DNA of 64,000 nucleotides from an uncultured delta proteobacterium (GTDB taxonomy: Bacteria; Myxococcota_A; Polyangia; Polyangiales; Polyangiaceae), in NCBI GenBank assembly GCA_903906315.1, contig CAIVJW010000449.1, positions 1-64,000 of the forward strand, given 5' to 3'. Under the pieces are notes generated by a model. That model saw only the letters and a list, made by a program, of their open reading frames with translations, did not search any database and was not told where the DNA came from. How positions within the stretch are numbered: position 1 is the stretch's first letter; each line of letters opens with the position of its first letter. This document shows, in pieces, positions 45,551 through 54,016 of this stretch. The translations under genes and the position numbers were made by a program.

Positions 45551-46063
45551 CTACGGCCGGACGGCCTTCTGGTAGCGGGTCGCCCGCGCGAGCTTGACGA
45601 CCCCGCCCTCGCTTGGCGCGGTGATCGTGAAGCCGTCGCCGACGTAGATCGCGACGTGCCCGGGGCGCCAGAGGATGTCGCCGGGCTCCACGCGATCGAG
45701 CGGCACCTCGGGCAGCAGGCTCGCCTGCGCGGCGCTCGTTCGCGGGATCGCCTTGCCCGCGGCCCACCACGCGGCCTGCGTCAGCCCGGAGCAGTCGTAG
45801 CAGCTCGGCCCGGTGCCGCCCCAGCAGTACGGCGTGCCGAGCCGCGACCGGGCGAACGCGATCGCGGCCGCCGCGCCGGGCGAGGCGGGCGGGGGGCCTG
45901 GCCAGGCGCCCGCGGGCGCGCCCGGAGCGTAGGGCGAGGGCGCGTACCGAGCGCCGCCTCCGCCGGGGGCCTCGGCCGCGCAGCCGGTCGCGAAGCCCGA
46001 GGCGAGCAGCGCGGCCGCCAGCGCGATCGTGGCGGCCGTTCGGCTCGGATCGCTGGTGCGCAC
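45551..46063 (-). CDS. NlpC/P60-family cell-wall hydrolase, lipoprotein-like
   Basis: 170 residues from a GTG. Signal with Cys28 (ASGFATGC, a weak lipobox), Pro/Ala-rich linker, then the NlpC/P60 domain: RLGTPYCWGGTGPSCYDCSG with nucleophile Cys91, RTSAAQASLL, EPGDILWRPGHVAIYVGDG with His136. The third catalytic position, 12 residues after His136, is Thr148 rather than the usual His, Asn, Gln or Glu. Expected to cut peptidoglycan stem peptides. Confidence 0.83.
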   Translation of the reverse strand: MRTSDPSRTAATIALAAALLASGFATGCAAEAPGGGGARYAPSPYAPGAPAGAWPGPPPASPGAAAAIAFARSRLGTPYCWGGTGPSCYDCSGLTQAAWWAAGKAIPRTSAAQASLLPEVPLDRVEPGDILWRPGHVAIYVGDGFTITAPSEGGVVKLARATRYQKAVRP

Positions 46064-46128
46064 GGGAGGTTTGTCGCGCTCGCGCGCGCGCCCGGCAACT
46101 TCTCTGCCGTTGAGGTACGCTCCGCCCG

Positions 46129-46545
46129 ATGTCGAAACAGGCCCTCGTGCAGAAGGTCAAGCAGATCGTCGCGCTCGGGCGGGCGGGCAAGCTCGAGGAG
46201 TCGTACCTCGGCTACCGCGATCTCTTCTCGAGCCCCGAGTTCGTGCAGAACCGCCCCGAGGACCAGCGCCAGGCGCTGCGGCTGATGGTGCTCGCCAAGA
46301 ACGTCCCGAACCCGCGCACGCCGGCGATGCTCGATGCCATGCGGTCCGCGCTCGTGCCGCTCACCGAGCTCGTGTCGACGCTCGGCGAGCCGGCGGACCA
46401 CGAGATGCTCGGCCTGTGTCATCTGGCGCTCGGGCACGAGCAGGCCGCGTCGGCGATCTTCAAGGCCGGCCTCGCGACCGAGCGCCTGCGCAGCCCCGGG
46501 TCGGACCTCTGCGGCGAGCTCATGAAGCGCATCTCGATGATCTAG
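46129..46545 (+). CDS. small helical hypothetical protein
   Basis: 138 residues, all-helical by composition and without a signal peptide. Segments such as GRAGKLEESYLGYRDLFSSP and GLCHLALGHEQAASAIFKAG look like degenerate TPR helices. No family recognised. Divergent from the NlpC/P60 gene across 65 bp. An AT-rich inverted repeat lies between it and the big kinase gene downstream. Confidence 0.6.
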   Translation: MSKQALVQKVKQIVALGRAGKLEESYLGYRDLFSSPEFVQNRPEDQRQALRLMVLAKNVPNPRTPAMLDAMRSALVPLTELVSTLGEPADHEMLGLCHLALGHEQAASAIFKAGLATERLRSPGSDLCGELMKRISMI

Positions 46546-46604
46546 GGCGCGCCGACGGGGGCGTTTGGCGATCTTCGGGTAATGCCGGAGTGCGTCGCGG
46601 TCGG

Positions 46605-46624
46605 AAAGAATGGGAGGATTCTTT
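46605..46624. promoter_or_regulatory. AT-rich inverted repeat upstream of the large kinase gene
   Basis: AAAGAAT-GGGAGG-ATTCTTT is a perfect 7-bp inverted repeat, strikingly AT-rich for this DNA. It is 91 bp before the kinase-ATPase ATG and 59 bp after the previous gene. It could be an operator or a weak terminator (only three T follow in the arm). Confidence 0.3.
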
Positions 46625-46715
46625 CGGGCCATCGCGATAACGTGAGAGGGCTCGCTCGGGGGCAATGGGGCCTCGAGCCGGCGGTCGCTCACCGCGGACT
46701 TCCAGGCGACCCGAC

Positions 46716-49700
46716 ATGACGCAAGCTGTACCGAGCGCCGGAGCCATCCTGGACGGACGCTACCGGGTCGATAGCGTCCTCGGCGAGGGCGCTCACGGCG
46801 TCGTGCTCGCCGTCACGCGCCTGTCGGACGGCGTGCGCTTCGCCCTGAAGCGGCTGGACTCCGTCGCCGGGGACGCCCAACGGCTCGATCGCGAGGCGAG
46901 GGTCCTCGAGCGGCTCGACCACCCCGGAATCGTGCGCTTTCACGATGCGGGTCGGCTCCCGGGAGGCGACCGCTACGTGGTGATCGAGCTCATCGTGGGG
47001 CCGACGCTCGCTCGCGCCCTCGCCGACGGGGGGCCGCTCGCGCCCGCCGAGGCGAAGTCCGTCATGCTCGACGTCGCGCGCGCGCTCGCCTGCGCGCACG
47101 ACGCCGGCGTGGTGCACCGCGACCTCCACCCGGGCAACGTGATGCTCGTCGGCGACGCGCCCGATCGCGCGGCCAAGGTGCTCGACTTCGGCGTCGCCGC
47201 GTTCGCGGAGGACGCCCGCCTCACGCCCTCCGGCGCCGCGCCCGGCACGGTCGCGTACATGGCGCCGGAGCAGCTCGCTGGCCAGACGGTGCCGCAGAGC
47301 GACCTCTACGCCTGGGGGCTCCTGTTTCTCGAGTGCCTGCTCGGCCGCCCGGTCGTGACCGGCAAGAGCTTCTACGAGGTCGCGTTCAAGCAGCTCCGCG
47401 ACGACGCCGTCGCCATCCCCTCCGCGCTGCTCGCGCACCCGCTCGGGCGGCTGATCGCACGCGCGCTCGCCAAGCGCCTCGCCGATCGCGTCGCCAGCGC
47501 GGCCGAGCTTGCGGCCGAGCTCGCGGGGATCGACGTCGCGGGGCTGTCGCTCAGCTCGGACTCGGCCGTCACGCTGCGGGGGCCCGACCTCGCGCCCTCG
47601 TCGGCGCCGCTGTCGCCGCTCGGGTCGGGGCTCGAGAGGCGGCACGTCACCCTCCTCGTCGTCGCGCCCGATGACGCGCCGCCGGTCGTGCTGCACGACT
47701 GGGTGCGCGACGTGCTTCGTCCGAGAGGCGGCCTCGCCGAGGTCGATCCGGACGGCTCGGTGGTGGCGCTGTTCGGCGTGCCGATCGCGCACGAGGACGA
47801 CGCGGCGCGCGCGGCGCACGTCGCCCTCGTGCTCGCCGCTTCGTCCGTGCCCGGTGGGTCCGCCCCCCGTGCGGGCCTCGCGAGCGGCGTCCTGGTGGCC
47901 GATCCGCGCGCGGGGGTCTCCACGCTCGCCTCGGCGCGCGCGACGCCGATCCACCTGCGCGCCTCCCGGCTCGCGCGCGCGGCTGCGATCGGCGCCGTGC
48001 TCGCCGACGACAGCACCGAGCGCCTGATCCGCGGGCGGTTCGTGTGCGAGCCCGCGTCCCGCGCCGAGGGCGACGGCGCGAGCCTCGCCGCGCACCGAGT
48101 GATCCGCCCGCACGCCGTGCCGGCGCGGCTCGCCACGGGCGCCATCGTGGGTCGAGAGCGCGAGATCGCGGCCCTGCTCCGCCTCTGGGGCGACGCGCGC
48201 GCCGGCCGCTCGAAGGCCGCGATCGTGGTCGGCGAGGCGGGCATCGGCAAGTCGCGCCTGCTCCAGGCGCTCGGTGAGGCGTGCCGGGCGGGCGGTGGCC
48301 GCTGGGTGGACTGCGGCTGTTCGCCGCATGCCTCGAACACGCCCCTCTTCCCCCTGCTCGAGCGCGCCCGCGCGCAGGCCGGCCTCGCGTTCGGCGACGA
48401 CCCCGAGGAGGCTCGACGCAAGCTCGTCGCGAGCGGGGTCGCGGCCGCGCTCGGGGGCCCAGGGGAGGTCGCCCTGCTCGCCGAGCTCCTCGTGGACCGT
48501 TCGCCGGGCCCGACCGACGCCCTCGAGGCGCGCGTCGACGCGCTCGTCTCGCTGCTCACGACGCGCACGGGCGCGCCGCCCATGCTCATCACGATCGAAG
48601 ACGCCTCGTGGTGCGATCCCACGACGCTCGAGCTCCTCGGCGCGGCCGTCGAGCGGCCGGGGGCGCGCCTGCTCGTCGTGCTCGCCGCGCGCGCGGAGAT
48701 CGCGCTGCCCGCGGGGCTGCGAGGCGCCGACGAGATCGCCGTCGGCCGGCTGTCGCCCGCGCAGGGCGCGGAGCTGGCGCGCGCGGCCTCGCTCCCGGGC
48801 TCGATTTCGGACGACGCGGTCGACCGGGTGGTCGCGGCCGCGGACGGCGTGCCGCTCTTCGTGGAGGAGCTGACGCGCGCGCTGCGACCGCCCGGGGCCG
48901 AGCCGGCGCTCGCCTCGATCCCGTCGACGGTCCGGGGCCTGCTCTGTGCCCGCCTCGACGCGCTCGGCGGCGCCAAGCGCACCGCGCAGCTCGCCGCGAT
49001 CGCGGGCCACGAGGTGCGCCTCGACCTGCTCGTCGCGGTCGCCCCGTGGGGCGAGGAAGCGCTCGGCCGCGACCTCGACGCGATGATCCGGCTCGGGCTC
49101 GTCTATCAGCGCGGCGTGCCGCCGTCGTCGTCCTACCAGTTCGCGCACCACCTGCTGCGCGAGGTCGCGCTCGACTCGATGCTGCCCGAGGTGCGGAGCG
49201 CCTGGCACGGCACGCTCGCCGACGCGCTCGTCGCGCGCTTCGGCGCGCAGGCCGAGGCGCACCCCGAGAGCCTGGCCCGACACTACGCCGAGGCCGGTCG
49301 CCCGCTCGAGGCCGCGACCTGGGCCGAACGGGCAAGCCGCCAGGCGTTCGCGCGTTCCGCCCCCGTCGAGGCCGTCCGTCTCCTCCGGTTCGCGTCCGGC
49401 GAGCTCTCCGGCGTCCCGGCGTCGGATCGGAGGGGCGATCTCGAGATCGGCGTGCAGCGCGGGCTCGTCTCGGCGCTGGTCGCCACGCGGGGGATGGCCT
49501 CGCCGGACACCGAGGCCGCCCTGTCGCGCATGCACGCGCTGCACGTGGCGCGCGGCGAGGCGGCGCACGCCTTCCTCGTCGCGCGCATGATCGGGACGCA
49601 GGCGGCGAGCCGCGCCGAGTACGGTCGCGCCCTCGCCGATGCCGATCGCGCCCTCGCCGATCCGATCTGCGCCACGAGCCCCAGGCTGGAGGCCCTGGCG

Positions 49701-50603
49701 CGGGCTCAGCGCGGCATGGCCCTCTTCGCCGGTGCCCGCTTCGTCGAGGCGCGGGCGGACCTCGATCGCTCGATCGCGCTCTTCGACTGGTTGCCGCCCG
49801 CGGGGCCCGACGCGCCCGTGGCGGTCGACCCTCGCCTGTTCGCCGGCGGCTTCGCGGCCCGGGTGCTCTGGCACCTCGGGATGCCCGACCGCGCCGTCGC
49901 GCGCGCCGACGACGGCCTTCGGATCGCTCGAGCGATGGGCTTCGCGCACGCCGAGATCCTCGCGCAGTCCGCCCTCGCGTTCGTTCACTACGAGCGTCGG
50001 GACCCGTGCGCGACCGAGCGGGCGCTCGAGGGCCTCGAGGCCCGCGCCGGCGCGCGCGCGCTGCCGTCGCTGGTCGGCCTCGTCGCGGTCGGCCGGGCGT
50101 GGGTCGAGGCGCAGCGCGGCGAGGACCGCACCGCCTCGACGAGCGAGGCGATCGCCCGCTACTGCGACAACGGCATCCGCTTCGAGCTGTCGCAGCTCCA
50201 CGCCATCGCGGCCGACGCGTGCCTCGCGGTCGGCCAGGTCGATCGCGGCCTCTCCTTCGTGGCCGACGGGCTCGCCTTCGCCGCCCAGAGCGGCGAGCTG
50301 CACGCCGAGCCCGAGCTCTACCGCCTGCGGGCGGCCCTCGTCGACCAGGCCCGCGGCGTGGGGAGCGAGGAGGCGCGCGACGCGCTCGAGATCGCGGCCT
50401 CCCTCGCGGCCGTCTCGGGGGCCCGCTCGCTCGCGCTGCGCATCGCGTGCGATCTCGCGCGCTGGCACCTCGCCCAGGGCGACGGCGCCGCGGCGCGCGA
50501 CGCCCTCGCGCCCGAGCTCGCCCTGATCGTCGAGGGCGAGGGCACGATCGACGTCCTCGACGCGCGCTCGCTCGCGGGGCTGCTCGCGGCCGACGTCGCC
50601 TGA
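46716..50603 (+). CDS. Ser/Thr-kinase / cyclase-like / AAA ATPase / TPR signalling protein
   Basis: 1,295 residues, no membrane segments. Kinase domain 14-285: GEGAHGVV loop, Lys45, DFG Asp157, but the catalytic loop reads HRDLHPGN (134-141), so the Lys two after catalytic Asp136 is His138. Residues about 306-455 resemble a degenerate class III nucleotide-cyclase domain (LERRHVTLLVVAPDD start). An AAA/STAND-like ATPase follows (IVGREREIAALLRLW, Walker A GEAGIGKS 506-513, MLITIEDASW Walker B), then TPR-like repeats to the end. This kinase-COG3899-TPR layout is known in myxobacteria. ATG 46716 is preferred to an upstream open codon at 46665. Confidence 0.85.
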   Translation: MTQAVPSAGAILDGRYRVDSVLGEGAHGVVLAVTRLSDGVRFALKRLDSVAGDAQRLDREARVLERLDHPGIVRFHDAGRLPGGDRYVVIELIVGPTLARALADGGPLAPAEAKSVMLDVARALACAHDAGVVHRDLHPGNVMLVGDAPDRAAKVLDFGVAAFAEDARLTPSGAAPGTVAYMAPEQLAGQTVPQSDLYAWGLLFLECLLGRPVVTGKSFYEVAFKQLRDDAVAIPSALLAHPLGRLIARALAKRLADRVASAAELAAELAGIDVAGLSLSSDSAVTLRGPDLAPSSAPLSPLGSGLERRHVTLLVVAPDDAPPVVLHDWVRDVLRPRGGLAEVDPDGSVVALFGVPIAHEDDAARAAHVALVLAASSVPGGSAPRAGLASGVLVADPRAGVSTLASARATPIHLRASRLARAAAIGAVLADDSTERLIRGRFVCEPASRAEGDGASLAAHRVIRPHAVPARLATGAIVGREREIAALLRLWGDARAGRSKAAIVVGEAGIGKSRLLQALGEACRAGGGRWVDCGCSPHASNTPLFPLLERARAQAGLAFGDDPEEARRKLVASGVAAALGGPGEVALLAELLVDRSPGPTDALEARVDALVSLLTTRTGAPPMLITIEDASWCDPTTLELLGAAVERPGARLLVVLAARAEIALPAGLRGADEIAVGRLSPAQGAELARAASLPGSISDDAVDRVVAAADGVPLFVEELTRALRPPGAEPALASIPSTVRGLLCARLDALGGAKRTAQLAAIAGHEVRLDLLVAVAPWGEEALGRDLDAMIRLGLVYQRGVPPSSSYQFAHHLLREVALDSMLPEVRSAWHGTLADALVARFGAQAEAHPESLARHYAEAGRPLEAATWAERASRQAFARSAPVEAVRLLRFASGELSGVPASDRRGDLEIGVQRGLVSALVATRGMASPDTEAALSRMHALHVARGEAAHAFLVARMIGTQAASRAEYGRALADADRALADPICATSPRLEALARAQRGMALFAGARFVEARADLDRSIALFDWLPPAGPDAPVAVDPRLFAGGFAARVLWHLGMPDRAVARADDGLRIARAMGFAHAEILAQSALAFVHYERRDPCATERALEGLEARAGARALPSLVGLVAVGRAWVEAQRGEDRTASTSEAIARYCDNGIRFELSQLHAIAADACLAVGQVDRGLSFVADGLAFAAQSGELHAEPELYRLRAALVDQARGVGSEEARDALEIAASLAAVSGARSLALRIACDLARWHLAQGDGAAARDALAPELALIVEGEGTIDVLDARSLAGLLAADVA

Positions 50604-50611
50604 CCCCTCGG

Positions 50612-50642
50612 CGCGGGGCGATCGCGGCGCCGACGCCCCGCG
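50612..50642. terminator. hairpin between convergent genes
   Basis: CGCGGGGCG pairs with CGCCCCGCG over a 13-nt loop. It sits between the convergent stops of the kinase-ATPase and SUMF1-like genes. Without T-runs it is only a candidate bidirectional terminator. Confidence 0.35.
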
Positions 50643-50667
50643 ATCGTCGCCGGCGCCTCGACCGCGG

Positions 50668-51792
50668 CTACTTCACCGTTCGGCAGCAGCGGAAGCCGAG
50701 GTGGTAGTTCACGTGCCAGGCGTTCTCGATCGGCTCGACGTGCCAGCGTGCGTCGTAGGCGCAGTGGTCGGGGTACGTCTCGCGCCCCTCCTTCTGCCGC
50801 TCCTCCGGCCTGCGCGCGACGTCGGCGTAGAAGAAGGCGCTGCCCTTGAGCTGGCTGTACGTGTGCCCGTCCGGGTCGAGCCGCGTCATGATCTCGGCGA
50901 CGTTGCCGTGCTGGTCGTAGACGCCGAAGCGCGATCGGCACTGCGGGAACGCGCCGGCGGGCTCGGTGTTCGACTGGCAGGTCTTCCACGCCGTCTTCGA
51001 CGAGTCGTCGTCGCACCCTGGCTTCTGCCCCTTCGCCGACTTGTTCGTGTTGCACGCGGCGAGGTCCAGGTCGTCGCCGTACGCGTACTTGCGATCGGCG
51101 CCGCCGTCCGGATCGCCGCGGCACGCGAGCGTCCACTCCTCCTGCGAGCAGAGGCGCTTACCCTGCAGCTCGCACACGCGGCGCGCCTGCGTCGGCGCGA
51201 TCCACACCATGGGCAGCTCGCACGGCTCGTTCGGGAATTCGAAGACGTCGATGCACGCCTTCGGCTTCTTTCCGGGCTTGTAGATGGGGACCATGTTGGG
51301 CAGCCCGCCGCACGCGGCCCTCTGATCCTCGGTCTGGAAGACGATCCCGGCGAGCCCCTCGACGCACCTCGCGCGCGAGACCGCGTGGTGGGAGAGGTCC
51401 CGGTTGCCCTGGTTCGACTTCCACGGCCCGCCGTAGCCGAACGTCTTTTGCAGGAACATGTCGGCGTTCGCGCCGGGCTTCGGCGGACGCTTGATCGAGA
51501 AGAGGCCGAGGATCGCGTCCAGGTCCTCGAAGTGCCGCGCCATCGGATCGTCACCCGCGGCCTCGCCGGCGTCGCCCGCGTCCGCGATCGCCTGCGCGAT
51601 CGCGGTCGCCGCGGGCACGGGCGCGCTGGACGCCGAGGCGATCGGCGGCGCCGCGTCCGCGATCGCCTGCGCGCTGCCCGACGACGTCGCGGGCCCGCCC
51701 GGGCCCGGGTCGCGCGGGTCGGAGCAGGCGGTCGCGATCGCCACCAGGTGCGCGGCGGCGAGGGCGCGGGCGGCCGATCGAGGCGGAGGCAC
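50668..51792 (-). CDS. SUMF1/FGE-fold lipoprotein (second copy)
   Basis: 374 residues from a GTG. Lipoprotein signal ending at Cys23 (VAIATAC), Ala/Ser/Pro linker to about 85, then a Cys-rich SUMF1-like domain: ACIDVFEFPNEPCELPMVWI, GKRLCSQEEWTLACRG, RFGVYDQHGNVAEIMTRLDP and HLGFRCCRTVK. It shares the LCxxEEWxxACRG and GFRCC signatures with the protein at 13457-14446 but is otherwise divergent. Role unknown; possibly a structural C-type-lectin-like fold rather than an enzyme. Confidence 0.75.
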   Translation of the reverse strand: MPPPRSAARALAAAHLVAIATACSDPRDPGPGGPATSSGSAQAIADAAPPIASASSAPVPAATAIAQAIADAGDAGEAAGDDPMARHFEDLDAILGLFSIKRPPKPGANADMFLQKTFGYGGPWKSNQGNRDLSHHAVSRARCVEGLAGIVFQTEDQRAACGGLPNMVPIYKPGKKPKACIDVFEFPNEPCELPMVWIAPTQARRVCELQGKRLCSQEEWTLACRGDPDGGADRKYAYGDDLDLAACNTNKSAKGQKPGCDDDSSKTAWKTCQSNTEPAGAFPQCRSRFGVYDQHGNVAEIMTRLDPDGHTYSQLKGSAFFYADVARRPEERQKEGRETYPDHCAYDARWHVEPIENAWHVNYHLGFRCCRTVK

Positions 51793-51853
51793 GGGCGCGA
51801 TCTAGCACGACCGCGCGCGCCCGGACCCCCGCGGGTGCGCCGCCGCGACCTCG

Positions 51854-52375
51854 CTAGCTGCGGCGCCGCACCGGGATCCGGGGCTTGCGCGGGGCGCGCG
51901 CCGGCCGATCGGCCTCGGCAGCGTGCGGGTGGGGGTGCGCGTGAGCGCCGGCGCGCGGGTCGAGCCCGGCGCCGACGAGCGACGTACCCGTGACCGACCC
52001 GTTGATCACCCCCTTCGCGCTCGTCAGCCGGTCGGCGAGGCGCTTGAGCACGTGCGCCGGGCCCCGGGTGATCACGACCTCGAGGCAGTGATCGGCGTCG
52101 AGGTGCACGTGCGTCGTGCAGAGGACGTAGTCGTGGTGCGAGTGCTGCAGCTCGTTTAGCGCCTCGGTGAGCTCGGCGACGTGGTGGTCGTACACGAGCG
52201 AGATCGTCGCGATGGTCTCGTCGCCGCGGTCCCAGGCGTCCCGCACGAGGTCGGCGCGCATGAGGTCGCGCAGCGCCTCCGATCGGGTCGCGTAGCCGCG
52301 CCGCGCGATGTGATCGTCGAAGCGCGTGATGAGGTCCTGATCCACGGCGATCCCGAAGCGGACGAGGTCGGTCAC
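51854..52375 (-). CDS. nikR: NikR-family nickel-responsive regulator
   Basis: 173 residues from a GTG. Ribbon-helix-helix domain at the N-terminus (LVRFGIAVDQDLITRFDDHI, YATRSEALRDLMRADLV) and an ACT-like nickel-binding domain. The four high-affinity ligands of E. coli NikR (His76, His87, His89, Cys95) align with His78, His89, His91 and Cys97 (QHSHHD, THVHLDADHC). The last 35 residues form a His- then Arg-rich tail (AHAHPHPHAAEADR) absent from E. coli NikR. Usually represses nickel uptake genes; none are present here. Confidence 0.88.
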   Translation of the reverse strand: MTDLVRFGIAVDQDLITRFDDHIARRGYATRSEALRDLMRADLVRDAWDRGDETIATISLVYDHHVAELTEALNELQHSHHDYVLCTTHVHLDADHCLEVVITRGPAHVLKRLADRLTSAKGVINGSVTGTSLVGAGLDPRAGAHAHPHPHAAEADRPARAPRKPRIPVRRRS

Positions 52376-52403
52376 GGGCCGATTATGCGCGCGCCCCGGG
52401 CCG

Positions 52404-52442
52404 GCACGAGCCCGTGCTACCCAATGGTCGATTCGTGCTACC
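52404..52442. promoter_or_regulatory. candidate operator in the nikR divergent region
   Basis: CGTGCTACC occurs twice as a direct repeat (52413-52421 and 52434-52442), start-to-start 21 bp, about two helical turns. The first copy also forms an inverted repeat, GCACG-AGCC-CGTGC (52404-52417). It lies in the 157 bp between nikR and the FixH-like gene. Confidence 0.35.
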
Positions 52443-52532
52443 TGTCGGCCGGGGGCCCGCGACCAGGTGACGCACGTCAGCGCGCGGCGCCGCGCGATCG
52501 GGTAGACCCATCCTCCCAGCCGGCAGGTGTCC

Positions 52533-53000
52533 ATGATCTCGCGCGCGCCGATCCCCCTCGCCACTCCCCTCCGCGGCCTCGTCGCCGCGCTGCTGCTCGC
52601 GCCCCTCGCGATCGGCTGCTCGTCTTTCGACCCGGCCGCCGAGACGGCGATCGGCGAGTTCCCGGCCGACCCGCTCATGACCGTGTCGACGGAGGCCCGG
52701 GCGCTCTCGCTCGAGGTCCGCACGTCGCCGACGCAGCCGCCGTCGCGAGGATCCGTGGCGGTCGAGTACCGGGCGTCGGACGCGAAGGGCGCGCCGGTGA
52801 CCGGGCTCGTCGTCGAGCTGGTGGCGTGGATGCCGGCGATGGGGCACGGGGCGTCGGGGACGCCCACGGTGTCGGAGACCGGCGAAGGGCGGTACGTCGC
52901 GCGCGGGATCGACCTCTCCATGGCGGGGCGGTGGGAGCTGCGCACGACCTTCACCGGGCCCGCGAGCGATCATGCGACCGTCGTCTTCGACGTGCCGTAG
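52533..53000 (+). CDS. FixH/YtkA-like lipoprotein
   Basis: 155 residues with a strong lipoprotein signal (LLLAPLAIGC, Cys29). The domain resembles FixH/YtkA-type immunoglobulin-like folds, with VELVAWMPAMGHG, SETGEGRYVARGIDLSMAGR and WELRTTF; the MPxMGHG motif suggests metal, perhaps copper, contact. It is divergent from nikR and overlaps the next gene by 29 bp. ATG 52533 was chosen over GTG 52527, which lies in the probable ribosome-binding site. Confidence 0.7.
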   Translation: MISRAPIPLATPLRGLVAALLLAPLAIGCSSFDPAAETAIGEFPADPLMTVSTEARALSLEVRTSPTQPPSRGSVAVEYRASDAKGAPVTGLVVELVAWMPAMGHGASGTPTVSETGEGRYVARGIDLSMAGRWELRTTFTGPASDHATVVFDVP

Positions 53001-53904
53001 CGCGATCGGCGCGGTCGTCGCCGCGTGCGCGGTGATCGCGTGGGCGGGCTCCGCGCGCGCGCAGCCGTGCTGCGGCGGCGCGAGCGCCTTCGCGCCGGCG
53101 CGGCTCACGCTGCACGAGGACGCGCTCGTCGGCGTCTCCGCGCGCGCCGCCGGGGTCGTGCGGTCCTTCGACGCGCGGGGCGCGGTCGTCGCGCCGCCGC
53201 GGGGCACGCGGGAGGTCGAGCTCGAGCAGGACGTCGTCGCCGCGCTGCGCGTGCTCACCCGCGGGCAGGTGTCGCTGCTCGTCCCGCTCGTCGAGACCCT
53301 CCGGCAGGTGCCGGGCCGGAGCGAGGCCTCCGGCGGCTACGGCGACGTGCAGCTCGGCGCGCGCTGGGATTTCACCCTCGCCGGCCAGGCGGGGCGCTGG
53401 CCGGGGCTCGCCGCCCTCGCGGCCGTCACGCTGCCGACCGGCGTTCCGCCCGAATCTGCCCGCAAGCCGCTCGCGACCGACGCGACCGGCGCCGGGGCCA
53501 CGGAGGTCTCGCTCGGCGCGGCCGTCGAGCGAGCCTTCGGTCCGGTGCTCGTCCACGCGACCGGCACGGGCGCCTGGCGATCGCCCCGTGACGTCGGGCC
53601 GCTGCGCGTGCAGCCGGGCCTGTCGCTCGCGGCCCTGGCGGGCGCCGGCGTCTACCTGCCTCGCGAGTCGATGGTCGCGATCTCCGCCTCGTACGCGGTC
53701 GACCTCGCGACGCGCGAGGGGGGCGATCCGGTGGCCGACAGCCAGCGATCGCGCACGCGCCTCGTGCTGGCCGGCGGGCTGCTCCTCGCCGGACCCTGGC
53801 GCGCCCAGGCGAGCCTGTTCTGGGACGTTCCCCTCGCCCATTTCGGGCAAAATCGTCCCGCCATGATCGGGGGCGCGCTGCTGTTCGTGCGCGGCTTCTC
53901 GTGA
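52972..53904 (+). CDS. putative outer-membrane beta-barrel protein
   Basis: 310 residues with a signal peptide (about 1-31, ending ARA) and QPCCGG directly after it. The rest alternates amphipathic strands (GYGDVQLGARWDFTLAGQAG, GLAALAAVTLPTGVPPESA, YLPRESMVAISASYAVDLAT), as in transporter-type barrels, ending in a FVRGFS-like terminal strand. The start overlaps the FixH-like gene, so the two form one unit. Substrate unknown; the link to nikR makes a metal role worth testing. Confidence 0.65.
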   Translation: MRPSSSTCRSAIGAVVAACAVIAWAGSARAQPCCGGASAFAPARLTLHEDALVGVSARAAGVVRSFDARGAVVAPPRGTREVELEQDVVAALRVLTRGQVSLLVPLVETLRQVPGRSEASGGYGDVQLGARWDFTLAGQAGRWPGLAALAAVTLPTGVPPESARKPLATDATGAGATEVSLGAAVERAFGPVLVHATGTGAWRSPRDVGPLRVQPGLSLAALAGAGVYLPRESMVAISASYAVDLATREGGDPVADSQRSRTRLVLAGGLLLAGPWRAQASLFWDVPLAHFGQNRPAMIGGALLFVRGFS

Positions 53905-54016
53905 CCCGCGGCCGCGCACCGGCGCCCGCGCGCAGCCGACCCCGACGGCGGCCCCCGCGAGGCTACCGGGCGCCGCGGACCGCCTCGGCGGCGCGCGCCG
54001 GGGTATCCTCGCGTCG

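Noticed and set aside
46689-50468. 1,259-codon open frame on the minus strand
   Set aside because: Antisense to the kinase-ATPase gene, whose motifs are unmistakable; the opposite frame is a compositional shadow.
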